A DNA stretch of 64,000 nucleotides from Hymenobacter sp. J193 (GTDB lineage: Bacteria; Bacteroidota; Bacteroidia; Cytophagales; Hymenobacteraceae), in assembly GCF_024700075.1 (NCBI RefSeq), contig NZ_JAJONE010000001.1, positions 2,446,001-2,510,000 of the forward strand, written 5' to 3'. The position numbers and the translations under genes were made by a program. Shown here piece by piece: positions 28,992 to 37,262 of the stretch. Position 1 is the stretch's first letter. The number at the start of each line of letters is the position of its first letter. The notes beneath the pieces are model-generated. The model was given only the letters and a program-made list of their open reading frames with translations, was not told where the DNA came from and ran no database searches.

Positions 28992-29993
28992 ATGGCTTTT
29001 AGCTTTTTTCGCAACCAGCTGGCGTCCGTCATCCAGTGGGCCAACCCGGAGCCGGGCGTACTGATTCATAAATTTCCCTCGGAGCACGATGAGCTCAAGA
29101 ACGCCAGCAAGCTTATCATCGGGCCCGGCCAGGGCGCCCTGCTGGTGTACGAGGGCCGCGTGGCCGACGTGCTCACCACTGAGGGTATCTACAACCTGGA
29201 TACCGAGAATATGCCTTTCCTGACCACCCTCACCAAGCTGCGCACAGCCTTTGAGAGCGAGCATAAGGTGAAGGTGTACTTTTTCCGTCGCGCCGAAAAC
29301 GTGAGCCAGGGCTGGGGTACGGCTATGCCGCTTAAGTACCTTGACCCGGTGTACCAGATTCCGGTGGAGCTGGGGGCCAACGGTACTTTCTCTTTCCGCC
29401 TCGACGACGGCGCGCTGTTCTTCGCCGGAATAGCCGGGCAGCAAAACCACTATACCGTGCAGCAGGCCAAGACGCTGCTGCAAAGCCGGATTCCGCCGGT
29501 GCTGGCTACCACGCTGGCCGGCGCGCAGTTTTCCTACCAGCAGATTGACGCTCAACTTGGGCCGCTGTCGGCTGCTTTGCACGACCTGCTGGCTCCCGAG
29601 TTTGCCCGCCTCGGCTGCGCGCTGACGGACTTCCGCATCAACGGCACCGTGTTCGACAAAGCCACCCAGCAGCGCATCGGCCGCATTTCCGACGTGACGG
29701 CTGACACCCAGGCTGCTGCAGCCGGAGGCCTGGGCTATGCTGAGCTGGAAAAGCTGAAAGCCCTGCGCGATGCCGCCCGCAACGAAAGCGGCCTGGCGGG
29801 GGCAGGCCTGCAGCTGGGGGCCGGGGCCGAGCTGGGCCGGGTGTTTGCCACCGAAAAGCAGGAAGCCACCAGCGCCCCGGCCGGCGCCGATCCGGTGCAG
29901 CAGCTCCAGAAACTTAAGCTGCTGCTCACCGAGGGCATCATCACCCAGGACGAATTTGACGCCAAAAAGAAAGTCTGGCTCGACCAGCTATAA
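28992..29993 (+). CDS. SPFH-domain protein with C-terminal SHOCT motif (YdjI-like)
   Basis: A 333-residue protein with no signal or membrane helix. Residues ~15-245 form an SPFH/virion-core-like domain (MAFSFFRNQLASVIQWANPE, GPGQGALLVYEGRVADVLT, LTDFRINGTVFDKATQQRIG). A helical linker follows, then a C-terminal SHOCT motif (QLQKLKLLLTEGIITQDEFD). This architecture is that of Bacillus YdjI and relatives, which act at the membrane with PspA-type proteins. No PspA gene is adjacent here. It lies between the zinc-ribbon gene (2 bp) and a small membrane-protein gene (14 bp), clearly one operon. Confidence 0.8.
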   Translation: MAFSFFRNQLASVIQWANPEPGVLIHKFPSEHDELKNASKLIIGPGQGALLVYEGRVADVLTTEGIYNLDTENMPFLTTLTKLRTAFESEHKVKVYFFRRAENVSQGWGTAMPLKYLDPVYQIPVELGANGTFSFRLDDGALFFAGIAGQQNHYTVQQAKTLLQSRIPPVLATTLAGAQFSYQQIDAQLGPLSAALHDLLAPEFARLGCALTDFRINGTVFDKATQQRIGRISDVTADTQAAAAGGLGYAELEKLKALRDAARNESGLAGAGLQLGAGAELGRVFATEKQEATSAPAGADPVQQLQKLKLLLTEGIITQDEFDAKKKVWLDQL

Positions 29994-30007
29994 CCCCGAT
30001 TTTTCCC

Positions 30008-30247
30008 GTGAAAAAGCTGATTGGTGCGGCCATTGTGCTGCTTTGCCTGGCCCTGGCTACCCTGGGCGTACTGCGCATCTGGGGCGTTTCAGTGATCAGC
30101 TCCTACACGCTGCTGCGGAGCGGAGCCACGCTGGGCGTGCTGGCTGGCGCCCTTCTGGTGCTGATCATTGTCTGGTTTGCCTTCTTTCCTGACCCAGCCG
30201 CGGGCTACGATGCGCAGCGGGGCAACCGCGCCCACCCCAGGCAGTAA
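30008..30247 (+). CDS. Small two-helix membrane protein, third gene of SPFH operon
   Basis: A 79-residue protein with two membrane helices (residues ~5-24 and ~41-61) and a short basic tail. It starts 14 bp after the SPFH stop. It could be a membrane anchor analogous to YdjH, but this is based on position and topology only. Confidence 0.6.
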   Translation: MKKLIGAAIVLLCLALATLGVLRIWGVSVISSYTLLRSGATLGVLAGALLVLIIVWFAFFPDPAAGYDAQRGNRAHPRQ

Positions 30248-30347
30248 AGCCGGGCTATTGGGTAGGCAAGTCAGGTAGAGCGCAGGCAGCAGATGGAAGT
30301 AGCGGGCCGTTGGCAAGATCAAAGCAGCGCTTACCTTGTGTCTGCGC

Positions 30348-31292
30348 ATGACTGATCTGCCTCACTACCTTCTTCGTTTCCGCAAGCTCCGCACCAGCCG
30401 CTCGGGCGGGGAGGAAGCACCCTATAAACCAGCCCTGCTGCTGGCCATGCTCGAAGGTATTGAAGACGGTGCGGTGCAGGATAATCAGGTTGTTATCACG
30501 CCGGAGCTGCTGGCCGCGTTTCAGAGCAACTGCCGCGACCTGAGCGTTTCCGGACGGTTTCAGGCCAACAACTTCGCCCTGCCGTTCTACCACCTCACGG
30601 GCGAGACGTTCTGGCACCTGCGCACCCACGCGGGCCTGCCTCTACAGCTCACCGCTTCCGGCTCGCCGCGCAGTCTGGGCCATTTGCGCCAGGTGGTAGC
30701 CTACGCGGCCCTCGACTTACCCCTATGGTTGCTGCTCCAGGATGCAGCTAACCGCCAGTTGTTTCGCGAAGCCCTGCTGGACCACTACTTTCCGCAAACC
30801 CGCTTCCGCTACCGTCCCAGCGCCGGTTCCAGGGTCCTGCAAGACCTGGGCCGCCAGATGCTGGAAGAGCCGGCCGCCGTGTACCAAACGCACCTGAACC
30901 TTGCCGACGAAGTAGAAGCGGCCGTACGCAGTGCCGTGTTCAAGCGGGAAGTGCTGCGCGTGTACGACTATACCTGCGCCATTTCGGGCCTGCAGCTGAT
31001 TAGCACCGGTACCAGCGCCTTAGCGCCTTTGCTCGATGCCTGCCACATCGTGCCCTGGGCCTTGAGCCACGACGATACCATCGGCAACGGCCTGGCTCTC
31101 ACGCCCACCCTGCACCGCGCCTTCGACCGCCACCTCCTCCGTATCGACCACGATTACCGCGTGCGGGTCGCCTCGTCCTTCCGGGAGCTGGGCGGCGCCG
31201 GGCACGGCTTGCTGCAGTTTGAGGGCGCGAAGCTGCGGCTGCCGGAGCGGCCGGAGTGGTGGCCCCGGTGGGAGGAATTTGTGGCTCGATAA
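30348..31292 (+). CDS. McrA-like HNH restriction endonuclease
   Basis: A 314-residue protein. The N-terminal half (HYLLRFRKLRTSRSGGEEAP then YKPALLLAMLEGIEDG) resembles the modified-DNA-reading domain found in McrA-like enzymes that recognise phosphorothioate or other modified DNA. The C-terminal HNH domain is clear: YDYTCAISGLQL, ACHIVPWALSHDDTIGNGL and LHRAFDRHLL supply the His-Asn-His residues; zinc cysteines are few. No methyltransferase gene is nearby, as expected for a type IV (modification-dependent) enzyme. The SBD reading is inference. The start at 30348 was preferred to 30336 for its fit to the family N-terminus. Confidence 0.75.
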   Translation: MTDLPHYLLRFRKLRTSRSGGEEAPYKPALLLAMLEGIEDGAVQDNQVVITPELLAAFQSNCRDLSVSGRFQANNFALPFYHLTGETFWHLRTHAGLPLQLTASGSPRSLGHLRQVVAYAALDLPLWLLLQDAANRQLFREALLDHYFPQTRFRYRPSAGSRVLQDLGRQMLEEPAAVYQTHLNLADEVEAAVRSAVFKREVLRVYDYTCAISGLQLISTGTSALAPLLDACHIVPWALSHDDTIGNGLALTPTLHRAFDRHLLRIDHDYRVRVASSFRELGGAGHGLLQFEGAKLRLPERPEWWPRWEEFVAR

Positions 31293-31358
31293 AGAAGATG
31301 CCAGCAGGTGCCGCCTTTGGGGCCTAAGCAGTTAAAGCCAGTAGACCATTCGGTGGTA

Positions 31359-32631
31359 TTAATTCGCTAACAGCTGCTCCGCCACCTCGCGGCCGGTTTG
31401 CATGGCCGCGTTCAGCGAGGGGTAAGCGGTGTAGTCGCCACAGCGGTAGAGGTGGTCGGTAAGGCGCAGGGGCTGGTGAGCGGGCTGGCCGGCCGGGTAC
31501 GCGGGCAGGGCCTGCGGCAGCGTGTAGGTGCGCAGATGCTGCCAGCGGGTGGCGTCGGGCCCAAACCACTCTGTTAGCTCCGGGCGAAGCCGGGCCGTGA
31601 GGTCGGCCTCGCTCAGGCCGTGCGGCCCATGCGTGCTCACCGATACCAGCCGCTGGCCCGTGGGTGCATAGTCGGCACTTACTTCGGCCGGAAAGGCTAC
31701 GTTGTGGGCCAGGGCGTCGGGGGCGGCGTTCAGGCGCAGCAGCCGGTCGTGGCGGGAGGGCAACGCGGCGGGCGCGGCAAAATAGGTGCAGGTGGTCTGG
31801 TTCCAGCCGGTTTCGGCGGCGGGCTGCCGGGGCAGCAGCTTGCGGGCGGCTTCCCCATCCACGGCCACTACCACAGCGGCAGCCTCCAGCGTCTGGTCGG
31901 TCCAGAGGCGCACGGTGGTGCCATCAATGGCTTCCACGGGCGAGTTCAGGCGCACGGTGCCGGCCGGCAGACGGGCCGCCAGCTGCTCGGGAATCTGCTG
32001 CATTCCCAGAGCAGGTACCACGGCCTCGCCCTCGGCAAACTGCTGAAACACGAACTCAAAGAAATTGGCTGCCGTGCGCAGGTCGCGGTCCAGGAATACG
32101 CCCCCGAAAAATGGCCGGAAAAACGAGGTAATCATCTGCTCGCTCCAGCCATAGTGGTGCAGGAAGCGCAGCGTATCGGTGGCGTTGAGGTCGGGCCGGT
32201 TCAGCAGCTCCTGCGGGGTATGCTGGGTCACGTGCCGGGCCAGGCTTACAATGCGCAGCTTATCGGGCAGCGTACCCACTGCCGAGGCCAGGGCCGTAAA
32301 AGCCGCCGCAGGCTGGCGCAAAGGGTTTAGCAGGGTAGTCTGTTCGCCATCGGGCAGGCGAATAATGGCGCCCTGCCGGAAGGGCTTCAGGTTCAGGGCG
32401 CCATAATCCATCAGGCGCTGCACCTCGGGGTAGCGCGTGAGCAGCACCTGGAAGCCACGGTCGAGGCGGAATCCCTCGGGTGTTACGTCAGTGCGCACGC
32501 GGCCCCCCCACGGCATCGGCGGCCTCCAGCACCAGCACGGGGCGGCCGGCGCGGTGCAGGTAGTTGGCACAAGTAAGGCCTGCCATGCCGGCGCCAATAA
32601 TGATGATGGGTTTTTCGGAAGCAGCAGTCAT
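31359..32631 (-). CDS. FAD-dependent amine oxidase-like oxidoreductase, frameshifted
   Basis: Restoring one base at the C7 run 32503-32509 (seven to six) gives 423 residues. The N-terminus MTAASEKPIIIIGAGMAGLT has the GxGxxG dinucleotide-binding motif, continuing as LVLEAADAVGGRVRTD (GG-R motif) and GFRLDRGFQVLL. The C-terminus has YRCGDYTAYPSLNAAMQTGR, the FAD-binding block of the amine-oxidase/protoporphyrinogen-oxidase/phytoene-desaturase group. As written, the frame breaks within the first 45 residues. The substrate is unknown. Homologues are frequent in Bacteroidota and cyanobacteria, where they are annotated only as NAD(P)/FAD oxidoreductases. Confidence 0.75.
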
Positions 32632-32691
32632 ACCTGCCCAAACTGAGAAACCCGGCGGAAGGTTGGGCGTCAATAGCCACAAGCCGGTCAG

Positions 32692-32827
32692 TTCCCCTCC
32701 TTATCTTAGAGTAGTGGCCGCAGGCCGGGGTGGTCAGGCCAGAGCCAGAGCGTTGGACCTGGTAATTGTTCTGATAGTATTTACCACCCCACCCTTCGGG
32801 GCTCTTACTTTAAATCAAGGAGGGGAG
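32692..32827. repeat. 137-bp CCCCTCC-ended inverted-repeat element, copy B
   Basis: Shares with the copy at 14111 the TTCCCCTCCTTAT start, GGCCGCAGGCCGGGGTGGT-like left arm, a related core (AGAGCCAGAGCGTTGGACCT, then a TATTTACCACCCC right arm) and an AAGGAGGGGA end. The right arm has diverged (ACCCTTCGGGGCTC). It lies 60 bp upstream of the FAD oxidoreductase and after trpF. Confidence 0.8.
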
Positions 32828-32848
32828 TTTTAGCTTTGTCATTGTTTT

Positions 32849-33523
32849 CTAGCCTTCAAACGACCGCACCGCTTGTACGAAGCGGCGAAGCTTGACAGGG
32901 TCGAGGTGGCCGTTGGTGCGGATGCCACTGCACACGTCCACGCCGAAGGGGCGCACGGTGGCCAGGGCCTCCTGCACGTTGTCGGGGTTGAGACCACCGG
33001 CCAGGAACACCGGCATATTTAGCCCGTCGCGGATGCGGCGACTAATAGCCCAGTTGTGGGTGCGGCCGGTGCCCCCCAGCTCTTTCACGGCCAGGCCGGG
33101 GTTGCCACTGTCCAGCAGAATGGCATTCACGTGCGGGGCTACGCGGTGCGCTTCCTCCTCGGCCCGCTCGTCCACCACGTGAATCACCTGCACCAGCTGA
33201 ATGCCCGGCAGGGCAGTGCGCAAATCCTGGTAAGAGCCGGTGCTGAGGCGGTCTACAATCTGCAAGGTAGATGTGCCCGTGCGGCACTGGTGCGCAATGA
33301 TGGCCGAGGTATCGGTTTCGCTGGTAAGCAAAAAGGAACCCACCGCGGGCGGCGTCAGCTCGGCCAGGCGGCGCACCTGGTCGTCGGGCAGGATGCCGGG
33401 GCCGGAAGGCATGCGGGCCACCAGCCCCAGCGCGTCGGCCCCGGCGGCTACGGCCAGCGCCAGCTCCTGCGGGGTGCTGATACAGCAGATTTTGATGCGC
33501 GGGTGGTAGGTAGGCAGGGCCAT
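32849..33523 (-). CDS. Divergent phosphoribosylanthranilate isomerase-like protein
   Basis: A 224-residue (beta/alpha)8 protein of the TrpF family. The catalytic cysteine is kept in KICCIS (usually KICG), the general-acid aspartate in NAILLDSGN, and phosphate-binding blocks in GGTGRTHNW and FLAGGLNPDNVQEA and VDVCSGIRTNG. The substrate-binding SPR motif after strand 2 is absent (ARMPSGPG). It stands alone, not in a trp operon. It may be a bona fide TrpF or a paralogue with another Amadori-type substrate, so I give no symbol. Confidence 0.7.
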   Translation of the reverse strand: MALPTYHPRIKICCISTPQELALAVAAGADALGLVARMPSGPGILPDDQVRRLAELTPPAVGSFLLTSETDTSAIIAHQCRTGTSTLQIVDRLSTGSYQDLRTALPGIQLVQVIHVVDERAEEEAHRVAPHVNAILLDSGNPGLAVKELGGTGRTHNWAISRRIRDGLNMPVFLAGGLNPDNVQEALATVRPFGVDVCSGIRTNGHLDPVKLRRFVQAVRSFEG

Positions 33524-33578
33524 GCGGGCGGTTGGATGAGACGGGGGTGAAAGGAGATATCAGAAGGGTACATATGAA

Positions 33579-33690
33579 CGTCATGCCGAGCGCAGCCGAG
33601 GCATCTTGCGTGCTTATGTTGTAGTGGTAAATGATTTTACCATACTAGCGAGATGCTTCGACTTCGCGGGCGCCAGATGAAGCATGACGG
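33579..33690. repeat. GTCATGCCGAGC-type inverted repeat with GTGGTAA core
   Basis: Left end CGTCATGCCGAGCGCAGCCG; right end AAGCATGACGG followed by TCTTTTTGC. The central GTAGTGGTAAATGATTTTAC hairpin resembles the copy at 17434. It lies between trpF and the haem lipoprotein. Confidence 0.8.
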
Positions 33691-33715
33691 TCTTTTTGCT
33701 CACTCCCCACTCACG

Positions 33716-34387
33716 CTAAAACAGCTTGCGCCGCTTCATGATTTTGCGGGTTTTCATGGTGTAGAACTCAGCCACACCCGCCCGCCGAAACTGCACTTGC
33801 CAGGCGCCCATTACCTGGCCCAGCTTGTAGCCGGTGGCCTGGTCCTGGGGGTACTGCTTTTGGAGCAGGGCGTAGTCGGCGGCGGCTATATCAGTGCCCG
33901 GGGTGCCGTGGCAGCGCAGGCACTGGGCGTCGCTGAGCACAATGGGGCGCTGGTAGAAAAACACTTCCGCCGAGGGGCGGCGCACGGTGCGCAGGGTATC
34001 AGGAGTGAGCTCAGCGGCGGACAGGGTAGCCCGGTTGCCGGGGTTGCGGGGGCGGCTGCTCACGCGGCGCGGCGCGGCCTCCAGCACCCGCGCCAGCGAA
34101 TCGATGGAGGCGTAGGTTTCGGGGCGGCAGTAGGGCAGGGCCGCCGCAACGCCGCCCGCCTGCAGCTTTTCGGCCAGCACGCGACGCAGCTCCCGGTCGG
34201 CATGGCTTGTGAGCGAGTCACCAGCCCAGCGGGTGGCGCGCAGCAGGTCTTTGGGCAGAATGCGCTTCACCTGCCAGTTTTCGGCCTCAATGGCCAGCTC
34301 CTTGGTGTTGCGCAGGTGCTCAATCTGGTCGGGCCGGCAGCCCGTAAGCAGGCTGATAGCCAGGGCCGCACAGAAAATAAAACGCAT
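33716..34387 (-). CDS. Haem-binding lipoprotein, Tll0287-like/DUF3365
   Basis: A 223-residue lipoprotein (lipobox LLTGC, Cys17) with a single c-type haem motif CLRCH near residue 158 and the surrounding Tll0287-like domain (VFFYQRPIVLSDAQ before it, GYKLGQVMGAWQVQF after). The domain is a PAS-like sensor or electron-transfer fold in other bacteria. It stands downstream of thrC in the same direction but separated by repeats, with its own TACCTTTG box at 34436-34443. Partner unknown. Confidence 0.8.
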   Translation of the reverse strand: MRFIFCAALAISLLTGCRPDQIEHLRNTKELAIEAENWQVKRILPKDLLRATRWAGDSLTSHADRELRRVLAEKLQAGGVAAALPYCRPETYASIDSLARVLEAAPRRVSSRPRNPGNRATLSAAELTPDTLRTVRRPSAEVFFYQRPIVLSDAQCLRCHGTPGTDIAAADYALLQKQYPQDQATGYKLGQVMGAWQVQFRRAGVAEFYTMKTRKIMKRRKLF

Positions 34388-34435
34388 GGGCAGATAAGTG
34401 AGGCGCCGGCGGCGGAAAGCGGCCGACTGTCTTCC

Positions 34436-34443
34436 CAAAGGTA
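34436..34443 (-). promoter_or_regulatory. TAnnTTTG -7 element of the haem lipoprotein promoter
   Basis: TACCTTTG on the minus strand, 48 bp before the start codon, matches the Bacteroidota -7 consensus. No clear -33 TTTG is seen at 19-21 bp. Confidence 0.5.
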
Positions 34444-34514
34444 AGGTAATGACGACAAGCAGGGTTATTACTTTGCTTTAGCGGTCATTTACAACTCATA
34501 CCAGCCTTGCCTTC

Positions 34515-34664
34515 TGTCATCCTGAGTGAAGCGAAGGAACTGCCTCTGATGAGCGGCAAAGTTTATTAAATGCCAGTGGCTCTTGCAGGAGAACAAGATT
34601 TGCTCCGCAGCCTTGACTTCATCACTTAGGCAGAGGAAGTTCCTTCGCTTCACTCAGGATGACA
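34515..34664. repeat. GTCATCCTGAGTG-type inverted repeat (150 bp)
   Basis: Arms TGTCATCCTGAGTGAAGCGA... and ...TCGCTTCACTCAGGATGACA are perfect complements over the outer ~29 bp, then GCCTCTGA / CAGAGG extend them with a long ~80-bp centre. It starts 8 bp after the thrC stop (minus strand) and may stop thr transcription. Confidence 0.85.
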
Positions 34665-34671
34665 AACGAAA

Positions 34672-35970
34672 CTACCTTTCCAGAAATGCCCGCAGCGCCT
34701 CGTACTCAGGTTCCAGCAGAATGCTTTGCTTGGGCTGCTGCATCAGGCTTTGCAACTCGGCAGGCACCGGCACGGTCTGGCCCGTGGCTGCTTCCACGGC
34801 TTCCGGAAACTTGACGGGGTGGGCGGTTTCCAGCAGCAGGCCGTGGGTTTCGGGGTGGCGGCGCAGGTAGTGCTCCAGGGCAAAGTACGCCACGGCCCCG
34901 TGCGGGTCGAGCACGTAGCCCGTTTGCTGGTGCACCCGCCGGATGGTGGCCGTCGTTTCCTGATCCGTCACCGAATACCCGCTCAGCAACTCCCGGATAG
35001 CTGGGTACTCGTGGCGGAACATTTCCAGAATACGGCCGAAGTTGCTGGGGTCACCCACGTCCATAGCGTTGGAAAGCGTAGCCACGGCCGGCCGCGCCGC
35101 ATACTGGCCCGAGGTGAGGTAGGCCGGCACTACAGCGTTGGCGTTGCAGGCCGCCACAAAGTGCCCCACCGGCAGCCCCGACACGTAAGCCAGCAGGCCG
35201 GCACACAGGTTGCCGAAGTTGCCGCTCGGTACGGCCACCACGGGCGGCTCGTTGGTCTGGGCCAGCGCCTGGGCCACCGCGTAGCAGTAGTACACCTGCT
35301 GGGGCAGCCAGCGGGCCACGTTGATGGAATTGGCCGAGGTGAAGCGGCGCTGGCTCATCAGCTCCTGGTCGCGGAAGGCGTGCTTCACCAGGCGCTGGCA
35401 GTCGTCGAAGTTGCCGCGCACCTCCAGGGCCGTTACGTTCTGGCCCAGGGCCGTGAGCTGCTGCTCCTGCACCGGGCTCACGCGGCCCGAGGGGTAAAGG
35501 ATAACGACTTCCACCCCCGGCACCCCCAGAAACCCGCTGGCTACGGCCCCGCCCGTGTCGCCGGAAGTAGCCACCAGCACCGTTACGGGCTGGGTTTCAT
35601 TGCGGGAAAAATAGCCCAGACAGCGGCTCATAAACCGGGCACCCACGTCCTTGAATGCCAGCGTAGGGCCATGGAATAGCTCCAGCGCGCTGATACGCTC
35701 CGCCACCGGCACCAGCGGAAACGGGAAGTTCACCGTCTCGGCGCAGATGCGGCGCAGCTCCGCCTCCGGAATGGCCTCGCCTACGTAGGGAGCCAGCACC
35801 ATGTAGGCTACTTCGGCCGGTTCCAGGTTAGGAAGCTGCTCTACGAAGCCGGCCGGGAAGCGCGGAATGGTTTCGGGGAAGTACAGGCCGCCGTCGGGTG
35901 CCTGCCCGGCAATGGTGGCCGCCCGGAAATCCACGGTTTCCGACTGGCGGTTGAGGCTGTAGTAGCGCAT
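34672..35970 (-). CDS. thrC: Threonine synthase
   Basis: A 432-residue PLP enzyme. It has the family start MRYYSLNRQSETVDFRAAT, the PLP lysine in GPTLAFKDVGARF, and the glycine-rich phosphate loop in VATSGDTGGAVASGF and VAVPSGNFGNLCAGLLA. It converts O-phosphohomoserine to threonine, the last step of the pathway encoded by the three-gene thr block. The start at 35970 gives the conserved N-terminus; the 13-residue upstream extension has no family match. A repeat element lies between it and thrB. Confidence 0.93.
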   Translation of the reverse strand: MRYYSLNRQSETVDFRAATIAGQAPDGGLYFPETIPRFPAGFVEQLPNLEPAEVAYMVLAPYVGEAIPEAELRRICAETVNFPFPLVPVAERISALELFHGPTLAFKDVGARFMSRCLGYFSRNETQPVTVLVATSGDTGGAVASGFLGVPGVEVVILYPSGRVSPVQEQQLTALGQNVTALEVRGNFDDCQRLVKHAFRDQELMSQRRFTSANSINVARWLPQQVYYCYAVAQALAQTNEPPVVAVPSGNFGNLCAGLLAYVSGLPVGHFVAACNANAVVPAYLTSGQYAARPAVATLSNAMDVGDPSNFGRILEMFRHEYPAIRELLSGYSVTDQETTATIRRVHQQTGYVLDPHGAVAYFALEHYLRRHPETHGLLLETAHPVKFPEAVEAATGQTVPVPAELQSLMQQPKQSILLEPEYEALRAFLER

Positions 35971-36000
35971 GCGGGTTGAGGTTGTTTTTATTTGTTTGTT

Positions 36001-36145
36001 CTCCTTCATCCTGAGCAGCGCGAAGGACCTTATGACAACTGAACGATGTCAGGCGGACACCTTCTTTAGCCCGCAGAAGACACAGAGGTTTGCGCAGAGC
36101 TGTTCTGCCGTGACAATGTCCTGCGTGCCGCTCAGGATGAAGGAG
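36001..36145. repeat. TCATCCTGAGC-type inverted repeat (145 bp)
   Basis: Perfect 16-bp terminal inverted repeats (36001-36016 CTCCTTCATCCTGAGC / 36130-36145) with a 113-bp interior of little symmetry. It lies between thrB and thrC inside the operon. Confidence 0.8.
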
Positions 36146-36160
36146 AAAGAATTAGTGAGT

Positions 36161-37103
36161 TCATGAATTCTCCACCACCTGGCAGCCCAGTGGGTTGATG
36201 GTGGTCAGGTAGACGTGGTGCTCCAAGCCCAGGCGCTGGTAGGTTTCGCGCATCACAGTTTCCACGGCGCGGGCGGTGGCTTCGTCCTGGCTGAGCATAA
36301 AGAGAGACGGGCCCGAGCCGGAAATACCCCCCACCCAGCGCCCCCACGGCGCGGCCGCCGTCTTTCACTTCCCGGAAGCCCGGAATGAGGATGCTACGCA
36401 CGGGCTCCACAATCACGTCTTCGAGGGAGCGGCCGATAAGGGCGTAGTCGTGCTTGAGCAGGCCGGCCACCAGCCCGCCCACGTTGCCCCACTGCCGGAT
36501 GGCGTCCTGCAGGCTCACCTGCCGCTTGAGAATCTGGCGGGCGTCGGAGGTCTTCACCTCAATCTGCGGGTGTACTACCGTCACGAACAGCGGCGGGGCG
36601 TCGAGCGGTACCACGTCGGGCGTAGGCGTGGTGGCCCGGATCAGCGTCACGCCCCCGTAGATGCCCGGCGCAATGTTGTCGGCGTGGCGCACGCCGGAAG
36701 CTACTTCCTCCCCGTACATGGCAAAATCTACCAGCTCCGGCTTGCTGAACCGGTTGCCCAACAGCTGGTTCAAGCCCACCACTGCCCCGGCCGCGCTGGC
36801 GGCGCTGCTGCCAATGCCACTGCCCGGCCGGATGGCCTTGCGGATGCGTACTTCTACGCCGGGCACTTCCGGTACGGCCCGCAACATAGCCAGCAGCGCG
36901 GCCCCCGCTACGTTGCGGGTGGGCTCGGTGGGCAAGCCGAAGTCATCTTCGTTGATGATGACCACGCCGGGCTCCTCCAGCAGGCGCAGGTGCATCACGT
37001 CGTTGGGGGCAGCCAGGGAAAACCCCAGCACATCGAACCCGCACACCATGTTGGCCACAGTGGCGGGAGCATGCACGCAGACGGTATCAGGAGAGAAAGG
37101 CAT
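36161..37103 (-). CDS. thrB: Homoserine kinase, frameshifted
   Basis: A GHMP kinase. The phosphate loop is RPGSGIGSSAASAAG, with NIAPGIYGG and the C-terminal GISGSGPSLFML block. As written, the reading frame leaves the true one at a C6 run (36327-36332); with five C it reads GALGGGISGSG and runs to a TGA at 36161-36163, giving 313 residues. The uncorrected frame ends in an unrelated Arg/Pro-rich tail. Homoserine kinase phosphorylates homoserine between the ThrA and ThrC steps. Because its neighbours are intact, a base-calling error is the simplest explanation. Confidence 0.88.
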
Positions 37104-37153
37104 ATAGCAACTCTGAAACAGCGTGTTTGGGAGCTTACAAAAATGTCGTTTTC

Positions 37154-37246
37154 GTCATGCTGAGCGAAGCCGAAGCATCTCTACCGCTTCGTTGCGGTAG
37201 TAATTCAACGAAGCGGTAGAGATGCTTCGGCTTCGCTCAGCATGAC
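37154..37246. repeat. Perfect 41-bp inverted repeat, GTCATGCTGAGC family
   Basis: Arms 37154-37194 and 37206-37246 are exact complements over 41 bp with an 11-nt loop. It lies between thrA and thrB (minus strand), 50 bp from the thrB start and 16 bp from the thrA stop. It is the best preserved family member here. Confidence 0.95.
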
Positions 37247-37262
37247 AATTCCCAAGCATGCT

